Source: CAIWHR01 sp963788185
GTDB taxonomy: Bacteria; Pseudomonadota; Gammaproteobacteria; Burkholderiales; Casimicrobiaceae
Assembly: GCA_963788185.1 (NCBI GenBank)
Contig: CAWBGE010000017.1
Span: forward strand, 1,005,931-1,069,930
DNA: 64,000 bases
Direction: 5' to 3'
Shown here: piece after piece, positions 55,299 through 63,550 of the stretch
Position numbering within the stretch: the stretch's first letter is position 1
How the letters are laid out: every line of letters starts with the position of its first letter
Translations under genes and position numbers: made by a program
Notes under the pieces: generated by a model
What the model was told of the DNA's origin: nothing
The model's database searches: none
What the model saw: the letters and a program-made list of their open reading frames with translations, nothing else

Positions 55299-55595
55299 AT
55301 GGAACGCAAGGAACGTAGGCACCATCCCCGGGAGTTCAAGCTTGAGGCCGTGCGGTTGGCCGCCGCTGGAGATAAGACCAAGGCCAAGGTAGCGCGGGAA
55401 CTGGGCGTTCGGGTAAACCAGTTGCGCCAGTGGCGCCTCGACTTCGAGGAAGAGGAACGCAACGGCGTTCCCAAGCAAGAGCTCGCCACGGCTGAGCAGG
55501 ACCTCGGGGCGCTGCGGCGTGAGAACGCCAGGCTGCGCGAGGAGAACGAGATTTTAAAAACCGCCTTCGCGGGTTGCCGCGGCCCATATGGTTAG
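55299..55595 (+). pseudogene. IS3-family OrfA, 3' end displaced by insertion
   Basis: The first 86 residues are a normal OrfA: a HTH_Tnp_1 domain (HPREFKLEAVRLAAAGDK, LGVRVNQLRQWRLDF) and a zipper segment (LRRENARLREENEILK). The last residues (TAFAGCRGPYG) come from the inserted IS110 end. The true C-terminus, AAIYFAKASR, lies after the insertion at about 57143-57176. Confidence 0.85.
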
Positions 55596-55599
55596 AAAC

Positions 55600-55790
55600 A
55601 AGCGGCGGGTACACTGAAGGCGCGCCTGGACAGTGGCCGCTTGCTTTTTTTGGAGGCGTATGTCCCCGTCAAAAAACCTGGCCTAGGGGAAGCTGCGGAC
55701 CCAGCTGTGGTGGCACCTTGCGTGACCCCGTTTAGGAAAGTGATCTGTTCCGAGTCCCCGTCCGGCGTGTTCAACCGACAGGAGGTGAGC
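55600..55790 (+). ncRNA. Putative bridge RNA region of the IS110 element
   Basis: The noncoding left end between the element tip and the transposase start. In IS110-subgroup elements such as IS621 the bridge RNA is encoded here. The call rests on position only. Confidence 0.4.
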
Positions 55791-57140
55791 ATGTCCAGTC
55801 CTAAGGGTAGTCCGGCGGGGCTGCCGGTTATTCATGACCGCGCCGCCGGCGTCGACGTTGGCTCCCGGTTTCATGTCGTTGCCGTGGGTGCAGATCGCAG
55901 CACGGAACCGGTCCAGACGTTTCAGGCTTTCACCAGCGATCTTCAACGCATGGCCGACTGGCTCGTGGCCATGGGCATCCAGACGGTCGCCATGGAATCC
56001 ACCGGCGTGTACTGGGTGCCGGTGTACGAAGTGCTGGAGGAGCGAGGGATCGAGGTGATCCTGGCCAACGCGCGAGAAGCGCGAGCGGTTCCGGGCCGCA
56101 AGTCGGATGTCAACGATGCGCAGTGGCTGCAACGCTTGCACGCATGCGGACTGCTGCGAGCCAGTTTCCGGCCCGGCCGCGACGTTGCCGCGCTGCGAGT
56201 CTACTTGCGACTGCGCGAACGCCACCTCGACTACGCGGCGGCGCATATTCAGCACATGCAGAAGGCGCTGACCTTCATGAATCTGCAATTGCATCACGTC
56301 GTTGCGACCGTGACGGGCGTCACGGGGATGAACATCATTCGCGCGATCGTCGCCGGAGAACGTGATCCACAGGTGTTGGCGCAGATGCGTGACGTGCGGT
56401 GCAAGGCCAGCCAGGAGACCGTGCGCGCTGCTCTGATGGGAAATTATCAACCAGAGCACGTCTTCGCGCTGACGCAGGCACTCGCCCTCTACGACTTCTA
56501 CCAAACCCGTGTCGATGAGTGCGATGCGAAGATCCAAGCGATGCTGGCCGCGCTCACCGCGGACAAGGCGACGCCGAGTACTCCGTTGCCGAAGGCGCGG
56601 CACCGCACGGTCCAGCCGAACGCCGTAAACTTTGACGTGCGCCCGGTCTTGTACCAACTGGCCGGTGTTGATCTGACGCAAATTCATGGCATCGGTCCGT
56701 ACTTGGCGCTGCGACTGATTGGCGAGTGTGGTACCGACCTTAGTCGATGGCCATCGGCAAAACATTTCACCTCATGGTTGACACTGTCCCCGGGATGCAA
56801 GATCAGCGGCGGCAAGGTGCTGTCGGCGCATACGCGAAAGACGACCAACCGAGTGGCCGCGCACCTTCGACTGGCGGCTGTCACCGTGGGTCGAACCGAC
56901 ACCGCACTGGGTGCCTTCTATCGCCGTTTGGCGGCACGCATCGGAAAGGCCAAAGCCGTGACTGCAACCGCGCGGAAGATCGCGATTCTGTTCTACAACG
57001 CCATGCGATACGGCATCGACTATCAGGACCCAGGCGCTTCGTACTGCGAACAGAAGTACCGGGAACGCGTCATCAAGCAGTTGCATCGACGGGCGGCAGC
57101 ATTCGGATTCATGCTGCAGGAGGCGGTGAGTGTTTCTTAG
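55791..57140 (+). CDS. IS110-family transposase
   Basis: 449 residues, with an AGGAGGTGA ribosome site. The DEDD domain is intact: AAGVDVGSRFHVVAVG (Asp), VAMESTGVYWVPVYEVLEE (Glu) and GRKSDVNDAQWLQRLHACGL (Asp pair). The C-terminal Tnp_20 domain has QIHGIGPYLALRLIGECGTD and FTSWLTLSPGCKISGGKVLS, the latter with the conserved Ser. It is longer than the 343-residue IS1111-type enzyme at 46093-47124 and only distantly related. The frame is unbroken. Confidence 0.93.
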   Translation: MSSPKGSPAGLPVIHDRAAGVDVGSRFHVVAVGADRSTEPVQTFQAFTSDLQRMADWLVAMGIQTVAMESTGVYWVPVYEVLEERGIEVILANAREARAVPGRKSDVNDAQWLQRLHACGLLRASFRPGRDVAALRVYLRLRERHLDYAAAHIQHMQKALTFMNLQLHHVVATVTGVTGMNIIRAIVAGERDPQVLAQMRDVRCKASQETVRAALMGNYQPEHVFALTQALALYDFYQTRVDECDAKIQAMLAALTADKATPSTPLPKARHRTVQPNAVNFDVRPVLYQLAGVDLTQIHGIGPYLALRLIGECGTDLSRWPSAKHFTSWLTLSPGCKISGGKVLSAHTRKTTNRVAAHLRLAAVTVGRTDTALGAFYRRLAARIGKAKAVTATARKIAILFYNAMRYGIDYQDPGASYCEQKYRERVIKQLHRRAAAFGFMLQEAVSVS

Positions 57141-57173
57141 GAAAGCGGCCATCTACTTCGCGAAGGCGTCGAG

Positions 57174-57485
57174 GTGAAGTACGCCTTTGTCGAGTGCCAG
57201 CGCCGGCAGCATTCGGTGCGTACGCTGTGTAGGGCCTTGCGCGTTTCACCCAGTGGGTACTACGCAGCCCGGAGTCGGTCGCCCAGCGCCCGGGACGAGC
57301 GGCAATCGTCTTTGATCACCAAGATTCGGGAAGTTCACCTTGTCAGCCGCCAGACGTATGGCGCGCCGCGAGTGCACGCGGAACTCTCGGTTCAGGGGAT
57401 TGCCTGCTGTCGCAACACGGTCGCCAAGCTGATGCGCAGAGCGCAGATTGTGCCGAAGGCATCCGATCGGGACCACGCTGCCCAG
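57174..57485 (+). pseudogene. IS3-family OrfB, 5' fragment
   Basis: About 100 residues of a typical OrfB start (MKYAFVECQRRQHSVRTLCR, LRVSPSGYYAARSRSPS, the HTH_21 motif QTYGAPRVHAELSVQGI and NTVAKLMRRAQIVPKAS). The whole integrase catalytic domain is absent. The frame continues into unrelated sequence that includes the terminator and tRNA fragment. Confidence 0.8.
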
Positions 57486-57568
57486 GCTGACGACTGCGGA
57501 CTGATCCGTCGGCGACTCCCGGCAGGTGGCAATGCCGCCATTGTGGGGTCGATTGTGGAGTCTGGACA

Positions 57569-57593
57569 AGAAAAAAGCCTCACTTGGAGGCTT
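57569..57593 (-). terminator. Rho-independent terminator downstream of the tRNA-Glu 3' end
   Basis: On the minus strand AAGCCTC, a five-base loop and GAGGCTT are followed by a T run. It lies about 17 bases past the CCA end of the tRNA fragment, as expected for a former tRNA transcription unit. Confidence 0.75.
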
Positions 57594-57609
57594 ATGTCTT
57601 TGATTTTGC

Positions 57610-57653
57610 TGGCGTCCCCAGGGGGATTCGAACCCCCGTACTCACCGTGAAAG
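57610..57653 (-). repeat. 3' fragment of tRNA-Glu(UUC), probable attachment site
   Basis: Read on the minus strand, this is the anticodon loop CTTTCAC, the 3' anticodon stem, a complete T arm (GGGGGTTCGAATCCCCC) and acceptor strand TGGGGACGCCA with encoded CCA. It corresponds to the last 44 bases of a tRNA-Glu gene. Sequence 5' of the loop does not pair with the anticodon stem, so the 5' half is missing. A tyrosine integrase gene begins about 130 bases away, which identifies this as one att site of an integrated element. Confidence 0.8.
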
Positions 57654-57752
57654 AGATATATCCTGGACTTTCTTGAACATGCCTGGATTTGCGATTCTCC
57701 TATGAAAACTTGCTTGTTTGTCCATTGGCGTCTAGGATTGTTTCGGGACATC

Positions 57753-57774
57753 AGTTTGGCACGAGTTTGGCACG
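57753..57774 (+). repeat. 11-bp perfect tandem repeat before the integrase gene
   Basis: AGTTTGGCACG occurs twice in direct succession, ending at the GGAGG ribosome site of the integrase. It could be an integrase arm-type site or an operator. Confidence 0.6.
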
Positions 57775-57786
57775 GAGGATTGATCC

Positions 57787-59058
57787 ATGGCGCGGTCGCA
57801 ACGGTCTGGAAAACTGGAAACGCGCACTTCGCGGCTAAAGCTCCCCCAAGCGAAGACCGAGTTTCTGACCATAGGCAAGGGCCTCGCCCTCGGCTATAGA
57901 CGCACCGAGGGTGAATACGGCACCTGGCAGGCCCGCGCGTGGGATGGTTCCCGCTACCACTATCAGAACCTCGGCCGCGCCGACGACTTCCAGGATGCTA
58001 ACGGTGATGGCGTGCTGGACTTCTACCAAGCCCAGGGCGCAGCGCGGACCATGTACGAGGAAGTTCTCCGCGGTGGCGTGCCTGCGCAAAAGGACGTGAC
58101 CGTTCAACAGGTGGCGGATCGCTATCTGGCATGGTTTCGGGAGCACCGCAAGGGCGTTGCCATGGCCGAGAGCGCGGTGCGCGCGCACATCTCCCCTACC
58201 CTTGGCGATCGGCGCCTGACCGAGTTGACGACCGCAGACCTACGCACCTGGCTCGATCGACTCGCCACGAAAGCCGCACGCCTGCGTAGCAGCAAGGCGT
58301 CCAAGAAGCTGAACCTGCGCCCGACCGCGGAAACGAACGATGAAAAACGCGCGCGCCGGGCAAGCGCCAATCGCATCCTGTCGGTGTTGAAGGCGATCCT
58401 GAACCGCGCCTTTCAGGATGGCCTGGTGGCCGACGATTCGGCCTGGCGCAAGGTCAAGCCCTTCGCTAAGGTTGATGAAGCCCGCATCCGCTACCTGACC
58501 GATGCAGAGGCCACACGCTTGGTGAATGCCTGTCCGGCCAACCTGCGCCGGCTGGTCCGCGCGGCGCTGCTTACCGGTACACGCTGGGGCGAACTCACGT
58601 CGCTCAAGACGGCGGACGTGAATCTCTCGACCGGACACCTATACATTGCTGAATCGAAGTCGGGACGCTCGCGCCATGTTCCCCTGAATCCGGAAGGCCT
58701 TGAACACTTCAAGGCGCTGGTGACAGGCAAGACCGGGGACGAGCTGGTCCTCACGCGCGAAGACGGCAAACCATGGGGCCACAATCACCACGTGCGCGCC
58801 CTCCAGGCAGCGTGTAAGGTCGCCAAGGTCAAGCCGGCCGTGTCTTTTCACGAACTGCGGCATACCTACGCATCGCACCTGGCGCAGGCCGGCGTGGATT
58901 TGCTGACGATATCCAAACTGCTAGGCCATGCCGACACGCGCATAACGGCGAAGCACTACGCTCACCTTGCAGACAAGACGCTCGCCTTAGCGGTGGCCAA
59001 ACTGCCAAATTTCACGGCCGGCCGCACGCGCCCCCAAAACCTGCGAGCCGTTCGCTGA
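57787..59058 (+). CDS. Phage/ICE-type tyrosine integrase
   Basis: 423 residues with GGAGG before the ATG. The N-terminal ~110 residues include an arm-binding-like region (YGTWQARAWDGSRYHYQNLG). A core-binding domain (VTVQQVADRYLAWFREHRKG) and a catalytic domain follow: Arg in LLTGTRWGELTSL, Lys in ESKSGRSRHV, FHELRHTYAS, the second His in LGHADTRIT and the Tyr in KHYAHLAD. It is unrelated to the RIT recombinases and next to a tRNA 3' fragment, as usual for integrases that use tRNA genes as target. Confidence 0.92.
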   Translation: MARSQRSGKLETRTSRLKLPQAKTEFLTIGKGLALGYRRTEGEYGTWQARAWDGSRYHYQNLGRADDFQDANGDGVLDFYQAQGAARTMYEEVLRGGVPAQKDVTVQQVADRYLAWFREHRKGVAMAESAVRAHISPTLGDRRLTELTTADLRTWLDRLATKAARLRSSKASKKLNLRPTAETNDEKRARRASANRILSVLKAILNRAFQDGLVADDSAWRKVKPFAKVDEARIRYLTDAEATRLVNACPANLRRLVRAALLTGTRWGELTSLKTADVNLSTGHLYIAESKSGRSRHVPLNPEGLEHFKALVTGKTGDELVLTREDGKPWGHNHHVRALQAACKVAKVKPAVSFHELRHTYASHLAQAGVDLLTISKLLGHADTRITAKHYAHLADKTLALAVAKLPNFTAGRTRPQNLRAVR

Positions 59059-59086
59059 TCTTGCCTAAATTACCAGTTCTGATAAC

Positions 59087-59425
59087 ATGATGCTCAAGCA
59101 ACTGCGGTGGGTGGGAGACGCCCAACAGCAGATCCGTGCGTTTCCCGATGAACCGCGCCGCGAGGCGGGGTATCAATTGGCGCGCGTTCAGGCTGGCAAA
59201 GAACCAGCCGATTGGAAGCCTATGCCGTCGGTCGGGCTCGGGGTCAACGAGATTCGGGTACGCGAGGATGGCGGTGCCTTCCGCGTAATCTACGTCGCCA
59301 AGTTTTCGGAGGCGGTGTACGTACTCCACGCCTTCCAGAAGAAGGCGCCCAAGACCTCGAAGCAGGACATCGAGCTCGCAAGGCGGCGCTTCCGCGAATT
59401 GATTCAGGAGAGAATGCAGCGATGA
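59087..59425 (+). CDS. HigB/RelE-like toxin (Gp49 family)
   Basis: 112 residues. LKQLRWVGDAQQQIRAFPDE and the core NEIRVREDGGAFRVIYVAKF with YVLHAFQKKAPKTSKQDIEL are typical of phage Gp49-like HigB toxins, ribosome-dependent mRNA interferases. Its stop codon overlaps the start of the antitoxin gene (ATGA). The toxin-first order is characteristic of HigBA. Confidence 0.9.
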   Translation: MMLKQLRWVGDAQQQIRAFPDEPRREAGYQLARVQAGKEPADWKPMPSVGLGVNEIRVREDGGAFRVIYVAKFSEAVYVLHAFQKKAPKTSKQDIELARRRFRELIQERMQR

Positions 59426-59718
59426 GCAATAAACTGAAGATCACCCGTGGGTCCGGCAACGTCTTTACCGACATCGGTTTCGACAAGGACGAAGCCGAGA
59501 ACCTGAGACTGCGCGCGGAACTGATGATGCGCATCGAGGATCAATACAAGAAAGGCGGCGCGCCGCAAGCGGAAACAGCGAAGAGTTTGGGGCTCACGGC
59601 GCCGCGTTTCAACGCGCTGCTAAAGGGAAAGATCGAACTGTTCAGCCTGGACGCGCTGGTCAACATCGCCACGCGGGCGGGACTGAGCGTGCGGCTTCTC
59701 GTGAAGAAGGCTGCGTGA
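59422..59718 (+). CDS. HigA-like antitoxin (XRE/HTH_37)
   Basis: 98 residues. VFTDIGFDKDEAENLRLRAE is the family opening, and the helix-turn-helix is PQAETAKSLGLTAPRFNALLKGK. It neutralises the toxin encoded immediately upstream and should bind the common promoter. It is translationally coupled to the toxin. The pair probably stabilises the integrated element. Confidence 0.9.
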   Translation: MSNKLKITRGSGNVFTDIGFDKDEAENLRLRAELMMRIEDQYKKGGAPQAETAKSLGLTAPRFNALLKGKIELFSLDALVNIATRAGLSVRLLVKKAA

Positions 59719-60274
59719 CGGAGGCATGAGGTCCCACCGCCCAGGGGCGGCTCACCAATGCGATTAGGCTTTCGGTCGCATACGCCGATTTGTGCACCCA
59801 CACCTGGGAGTATTTTGCTCATGGCGTTACCCCCGGTTCATGCAAATTCATTACGACCCTGACTCGATAGCCTGGCGCGACGGGTCGCCAAACCGGGCAA
59901 ATCCGAGCACCGATGGGTTGAGACGGTAGCGCTGGCTCGATTGCAGTAGCTCAGACTTGATCCGATTCCGACAGTACGAACCTTCGTAGATCCGCGCGGC
60001 CACGTCCTCGGGCGTCCGCTTTCGGGGCGCCCAATCGGCGGGAGTTCATCGGCGGCAGTCGACCCCAACCTGACAAAACGGAGACTCCGAAGCGGCCACA
60101 GAATCCTGAGTACGCGGCCGTTCGAGTTGCACCTGACGTGCAGCGCGACGATGTCGTCGGCGGGCGGGATGTGGCCGGCCGCGCGTCGGTATTTCTGAAC
60201 TTTCGATCGCCTTAATGCGATCTAAACAGGGACCGCACGATACCTGGGTGATATCGCGCAACGAGGCTCTCGCC
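59719..60274. other. Intergenic with a gene fragment, no intact gene
   Basis: About 555 bases between the antitoxin and the SYLF gene. Apart from the minus-strand fragment at 59851-60045 I see no supported feature; it may contain the boundary between the integrated element and older chromosome. Confidence 0.4.
59851..60045 (-). pseudogene. C-terminal fragment of an unidentified gene
   Basis: An open frame of 64 codons lacking a start reads like real protein: DWAPRKRTPEDVAARIYEGS, then YCRNRIKSELLQSSQRYRLN, PSVLGFARFGDPSRQAIESG and a stop. The codon use is that of a normal gene and an in-frame TGA precedes it. I do not recognise the family. It is probably a leftover of a gene cut by the nearby integration. 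Confidence 0.4.
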
Positions 60275-60898
60275 TCAATTCAGATCGGGACTCTTGAAGT
60301 ACTTCGTGCCGGACACAGAAATCGTGGCGGAGAGTCCGGTGTTCGTCAGCTGATAGAGGTAGACGCCCGGCGACACCGCGGCGGCACCGCTGAATTGCGC
60401 GCCCTTGCCGCCGGCCATGGCGGACAGGTTGGCTTGCCCACCGAATTCCCAGCCCTGATCGACGAAGTTGCGCAGCGCCTGCTCATTGGTGAAGACGAAG
60501 ATCAGGCGATTCTGGTTGACGCCGAATCCCAGCCCGCCCTGCACCTGCACCATATCCATGAAAGTCTGGCGGTGGGTGCGCTGGTTTACAACCATGCCCT
60601 TGCCGGTCGTGCCACCGGCGAAGAAGAGCTTGACGCCAAACGTACTGAACACCGCGTAACCTGCCGACCGGTCGATGACACGGCGCGCGCCGGGAGCGAC
60701 TTCAAAGAGCGTAGCCAGCGAGTCTTGCGCCATTTCCCGGACCTGATGCCGCGCCTGGATGATCTTGCCTTCGTTGGGCACGCCTTCGGGCAACACCTCC
60801 TGAACATCTTTCAGCGGATTCCAGGAAAATATCTGCGCCGCAATCGGCGGCGAAGCGAGACACACCACGAGAGCGATCACTATCGGGTACGATTTCAT
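60275..60898 (-). CDS. SYLF-domain (Ysc84-like) exported protein
   Basis: 207 residues from the ATG of MKSYPIVIALVVCL, with a signal peptide ending about AAQIFS. The SYLF domain is evident: DRSAGYAVFSTFGVKLFFAG, MVQVQGGLGFGVNQNRLIFV and FVDQGWEFGGQANLSAMAGG. Such domains bind lipids; bacterial members are periplasmic or envelope-associated, with no firm role. It lies 80 bases downstream of the large glycine-rich protein gene and may be co-transcribed. Confidence 0.88.
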   Translation of the reverse strand: MKSYPIVIALVVCLASPPIAAQIFSWNPLKDVQEVLPEGVPNEGKIIQARHQVREMAQDSLATLFEVAPGARRVIDRSAGYAVFSTFGVKLFFAGGTTGKGMVVNQRTHRQTFMDMVQVQGGLGFGVNQNRLIFVFTNEQALRNFVDQGWEFGGQANLSAMAGGKGAQFSGAAAVSPGVYLYQLTNTGLSATISVSGTKYFKSPDLN

Positions 60899-60981
60899 AA
60901 GCTTCCATTGTCGAGTGAGGAGAACATCGAGAGATTGAGAGCGGTTCTGCATCGGGCTTTTCGCGTGCCTCGGGGTTGACG

Positions 60982-63510
60982 CTATCTGCGGTCCCCGAAA
61001 CGCCTGCCACCGCCAAAGCCGCCACCGCCAAAGCGACCCCCGAAGCCACCTCCACCGCCGCCAAAGCGATCGCCGCCACCAAAACCACCTCCACCAAAGC
61101 GATCGCCCCCGCCGAATCGATCGCCGCCCCCACCGCCACCTAGGCCGCCGGCACTCGCATGGGCCCATCCGCCGCCACTTGCGCTGCCAAAGCGGCTCGC
61201 GCCGTCGCTGCGCGCCTGCGACTCGCGATCCGCCCACGACGTGTCGCCGGACGCGCCACCCCAGCCGCCGGAGCCATGCTGCTGCCACCCGCTGCCGGTG
61301 TTTTTGTACACGTTGCCGTTGACGTCGGCGTAATGGTTGTTGCCCAGGCTCGCGATGTCCCAGGAGTTGGTCTTGCCGGTCTTGGCGTTGTAGGTCGATC
61401 CTTCACCCGCGTGCGCAGCCCCCTCCGGCCCCGCGGTCGTGGCGCCACTGCGCTGATAGCTGCTGCCACCGGCGCCGGTGCCGGAAACGCTGGAGGCGGT
61501 CGAGCGCTGGCCAGTGTAGACGTTGTAATTGCTGCCCCGCGCGATGTTGCCCGAGCCACCGGCCGCGGTATTGACCGTCCGGTCGTAGCCGCGCGACGCG
61601 TTGCCGGTCCAGGCGTTGAACTGCTGGCCGGCATTGATGTTGCCGGTGGTGCCGCGGGCCGTGGCGTAGGAACCGGAGAAGGTCGACCCCGCCACCCCGC
61701 CGCCGGCATACCAACTGCGCGTGCCCGAGTACGCCGCATTGCCCCAATGGCCGTAGACGTTGGCGCTGGCCGAGCCGCAGCAAGGATAGCCACCCCAATA
61801 CCCCGGGTGGTAGTACGCACCGCCCCAGTACGGCTCGGTCCAGGCGGCCGCAGCCAGGCCCATCGCAAAGCCGTAGGTATACCCGACCCAGGGGTTGTAG
61901 ACCGGTGCCGCCGCGACGCCATAGGTGTACGGCGACGCATACCAGGCGGCGCCGATCCACGGGCTGTACGCGTAGCCGGTGCCGTAGACGACCGTGCCAT
62001 AAGGCGACACCAAGGTGCCGAGATAGCCCGGCGTGTAGCCGACATAGACGTATTGCGGGGTCGTCTCGTAGATCTTGACGTAGGTGACGTAGTACAGCGG
62101 CGATGAGGGCGGAATCGTGTAGATTACCGTCGGCACTGATGTCGCAACAGTCCAGGGGCCGGTGATTTGGGTTGCCGTGAACCACACCCCGGCAACCACC
62201 GCGTAATACGCGTTCGGCGCCACCTGGATCACCGGCTCCGATGAATTGACGACGTGCGACAGCGGCGTGCCCGGAATCGGCGCGTACTGCGGCGGACCGT
62301 CGAAGTTCGGCGTGAACGTCGGGCCGTTCTTGCGCGGCACCGTCGCCGTCTGCGGGATCGAATTGGAAATCACCGCTTCCTGCGCCTGCGGCGTCCCGGC
62401 CACCGTCGGCAACACCGCGCCGGCCAGTGAATGCGGCGGAATGCGCGCGAAGTCGGCCGGCAGCGCGTCGCTCGGGACAAAGGTCCACGGGCCGGACACC
62501 GCCGCTGAGCGGAACCAGCGGCCGGACATCAGCACGTAGTAGGCGTTGCTGGTGGTGTCGATCAGCACGTCGCTGGTGGTGTTCGCCGCCCACAGCAGCT
62601 GGGTGCCCACGATGGGCACGAAGTCGGGCTGCCCCTTGAACACGATCAGTTCGGTCGGCACCTGGGGGGTGTAGATCGTCGGCACGCCATTGGCGAGCGA
62701 CGGCTTGGGGTTGGCCTTGGCACCGCCGTCGAGCAGGTCGCCCTGGCCGGCCTTGGCCAGCACCTGCGCGACCTGGTCGATCCCCAGCGGCTGCCGCGGC
62801 GACTGCGTCCACGGGCCGTCGATCGACTCCGCCGCCAGCCAGCCGTCGTAGACGTGGAGGAAGAACTTGTTCTCGAACCCGCCCTTGAGGATCAGCGCGT
62901 GGGTGTTGATGACGCGCTGGAACCGCGTGTTGCTCGGCACCGGCTTCAACACCGGCGCGCCGTCGATCGGCACCAGGATCGCCGGCGAGGTGCTGACGAT
63001 GACCTGCGGCGGCGTGTTCTGCACCGCGACGGTGGGCGGCTTGATCCCCGCCTGCGCGAGCGACGTCTCGAGGCGGTCGAGCGCGATGGTGCGCACCGCC
63101 TTGGCGAACTCCGTCTGCAGTTCGGGAGCGTAGGCGGCGCCGCGCCCGGGCAGCGACGGGAAGTCGATCTTCGAGAACTTCAGGTTCTCGAAAGTGACCG
63201 TGCGCAGCACCTTGTCGACCTGGGTACGGGCGCTGGCGACCACCACGCCGAAGGTCTCTTCCTTCGCGCCGGTGGGTTTGAGCGCCACCGCCGCCCGGAA
63301 CTCAAGCTGGTTGTCGACCCACTTGTTGACCTGCGGCTGGTACACCAGCACCTGACCGTTGGAGAGGTCGACCACGCGCGGCCAGGGATCGGCAGGCGTG
63401 GCGGATGCGGGGCGCGGAGACTGGGCGAACACCGGCGCGAGTCCGGCGCAAATGAGCGCACCGGCGAGCACCGCCGACACGAAGACGGAAGGATTTTTCA
63501 TCGAAGGCAT
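60982..63510 (-). CDS. Large secreted protein with glycine-rich repeat tail
   Basis: 842 residues. A signal peptide (FVSAVLAGALICAGLAPVFA) is followed by about 400 residues with repeated modules (PIVGTQLLWAANTTSDVLID, AYYVLMSGRWFRSAAVSGPW, then AYYAVVAGVWFTATQITGPW). A Tyr/Gly/Pro-rich section follows (WIGAAWYASPYTYGVAAAPV). From about residue 600 there is low-complexity GN/ST-rich sequence, ending in tandem GGGDRFGGG-type repeats. Similar proteins are annotated as carbohydrate-binding family V/XII, which I cannot confirm. It is probably a cell-surface or extracellular adhesive protein. The start could also be the Met three codons further in. Confidence 0.75.
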   Translation of the reverse strand: MPSMKNPSVFVSAVLAGALICAGLAPVFAQSPRPASATPADPWPRVVDLSNGQVLVYQPQVNKWVDNQLEFRAAVALKPTGAKEETFGVVVASARTQVDKVLRTVTFENLKFSKIDFPSLPGRGAAYAPELQTEFAKAVRTIALDRLETSLAQAGIKPPTVAVQNTPPQVIVSTSPAILVPIDGAPVLKPVPSNTRFQRVINTHALILKGGFENKFFLHVYDGWLAAESIDGPWTQSPRQPLGIDQVAQVLAKAGQGDLLDGGAKANPKPSLANGVPTIYTPQVPTELIVFKGQPDFVPIVGTQLLWAANTTSDVLIDTTSNAYYVLMSGRWFRSAAVSGPWTFVPSDALPADFARIPPHSLAGAVLPTVAGTPQAQEAVISNSIPQTATVPRKNGPTFTPNFDGPPQYAPIPGTPLSHVVNSSEPVIQVAPNAYYAVVAGVWFTATQITGPWTVATSVPTVIYTIPPSSPLYYVTYVKIYETTPQYVYVGYTPGYLGTLVSPYGTVVYGTGYAYSPWIGAAWYASPYTYGVAAAPVYNPWVGYTYGFAMGLAAAAWTEPYWGGAYYHPGYWGGYPCCGSASANVYGHWGNAAYSGTRSWYAGGGVAGSTFSGSYATARGTTGNINAGQQFNAWTGNASRGYDRTVNTAAGGSGNIARGSNYNVYTGQRSTASSVSGTGAGGSSYQRSGATTAGPEGAAHAGEGSTYNAKTGKTNSWDIASLGNNHYADVNGNVYKNTGSGWQQHGSGGWGGASGDTSWADRESQARSDGASRFGSASGGGWAHASAGGLGGGGGGDRFGGGDRFGGGGFGGGDRFGGGGGGFGGRFGGGGFGGGRRFGDRR
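60985..61150 (-). repeat. Tandem glycine-rich coding repeats (DRFGGG units)
   Basis: The 3' end of the large secreted protein gene encodes repeated GGGDRFGGG, GGFGGG and FGGRFGGG units, about 50 residues of nearly pure Gly, Phe, Arg and Asp. The DNA is correspondingly a degenerate tandem array prone to length variation. Confidence 0.75.
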
Positions 63511-63550
63511 CCGGAAGGGATGGCGTGTCAGGGTTGCGTTACGGTTTCAT

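Larger units (their letters stand above)
55558..57141 (+). mobile_element. IS110-family insertion sequence inside IS3
   Basis: It contains a complete IS110-group transposase gene plus about 230 noncoding bases upstream of it. The junctions are placed by the interruption of IS3 OrfA and are accurate to a few bases. No long terminal inverted repeats are seen, as expected for the IS110 subgroup. Confidence 0.8.
55240..57485 (+). mobile_element. IS3-family element interrupted by an IS110 element, right end lost
   Basis: The left end begins near CCACGTTTCGTGG and carries OrfA. The reading GAGATTTTAAAA is cut at about 55557 and resumes after the inserted IS110 at about 57142 with AAAGCGGCCATCTACTTCGC, which restores the expected OrfA end (LKKAAIYFAKAS) and then OrfB. 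OrfB itself is broken off near 57485, just before the tRNA-associated junction. Confidence 0.8.

Noticed and set aside
57610..57700. Complete tRNA-Glu gene
   Set aside because: The sequence 5' of the anticodon loop does not pair with the 3' anticodon stem, so only the 3' portion is present.
60985..61150. Noncoding minisatellite
   Set aside because: The array is in frame with the large secreted protein and encodes its glycine-rich tail.
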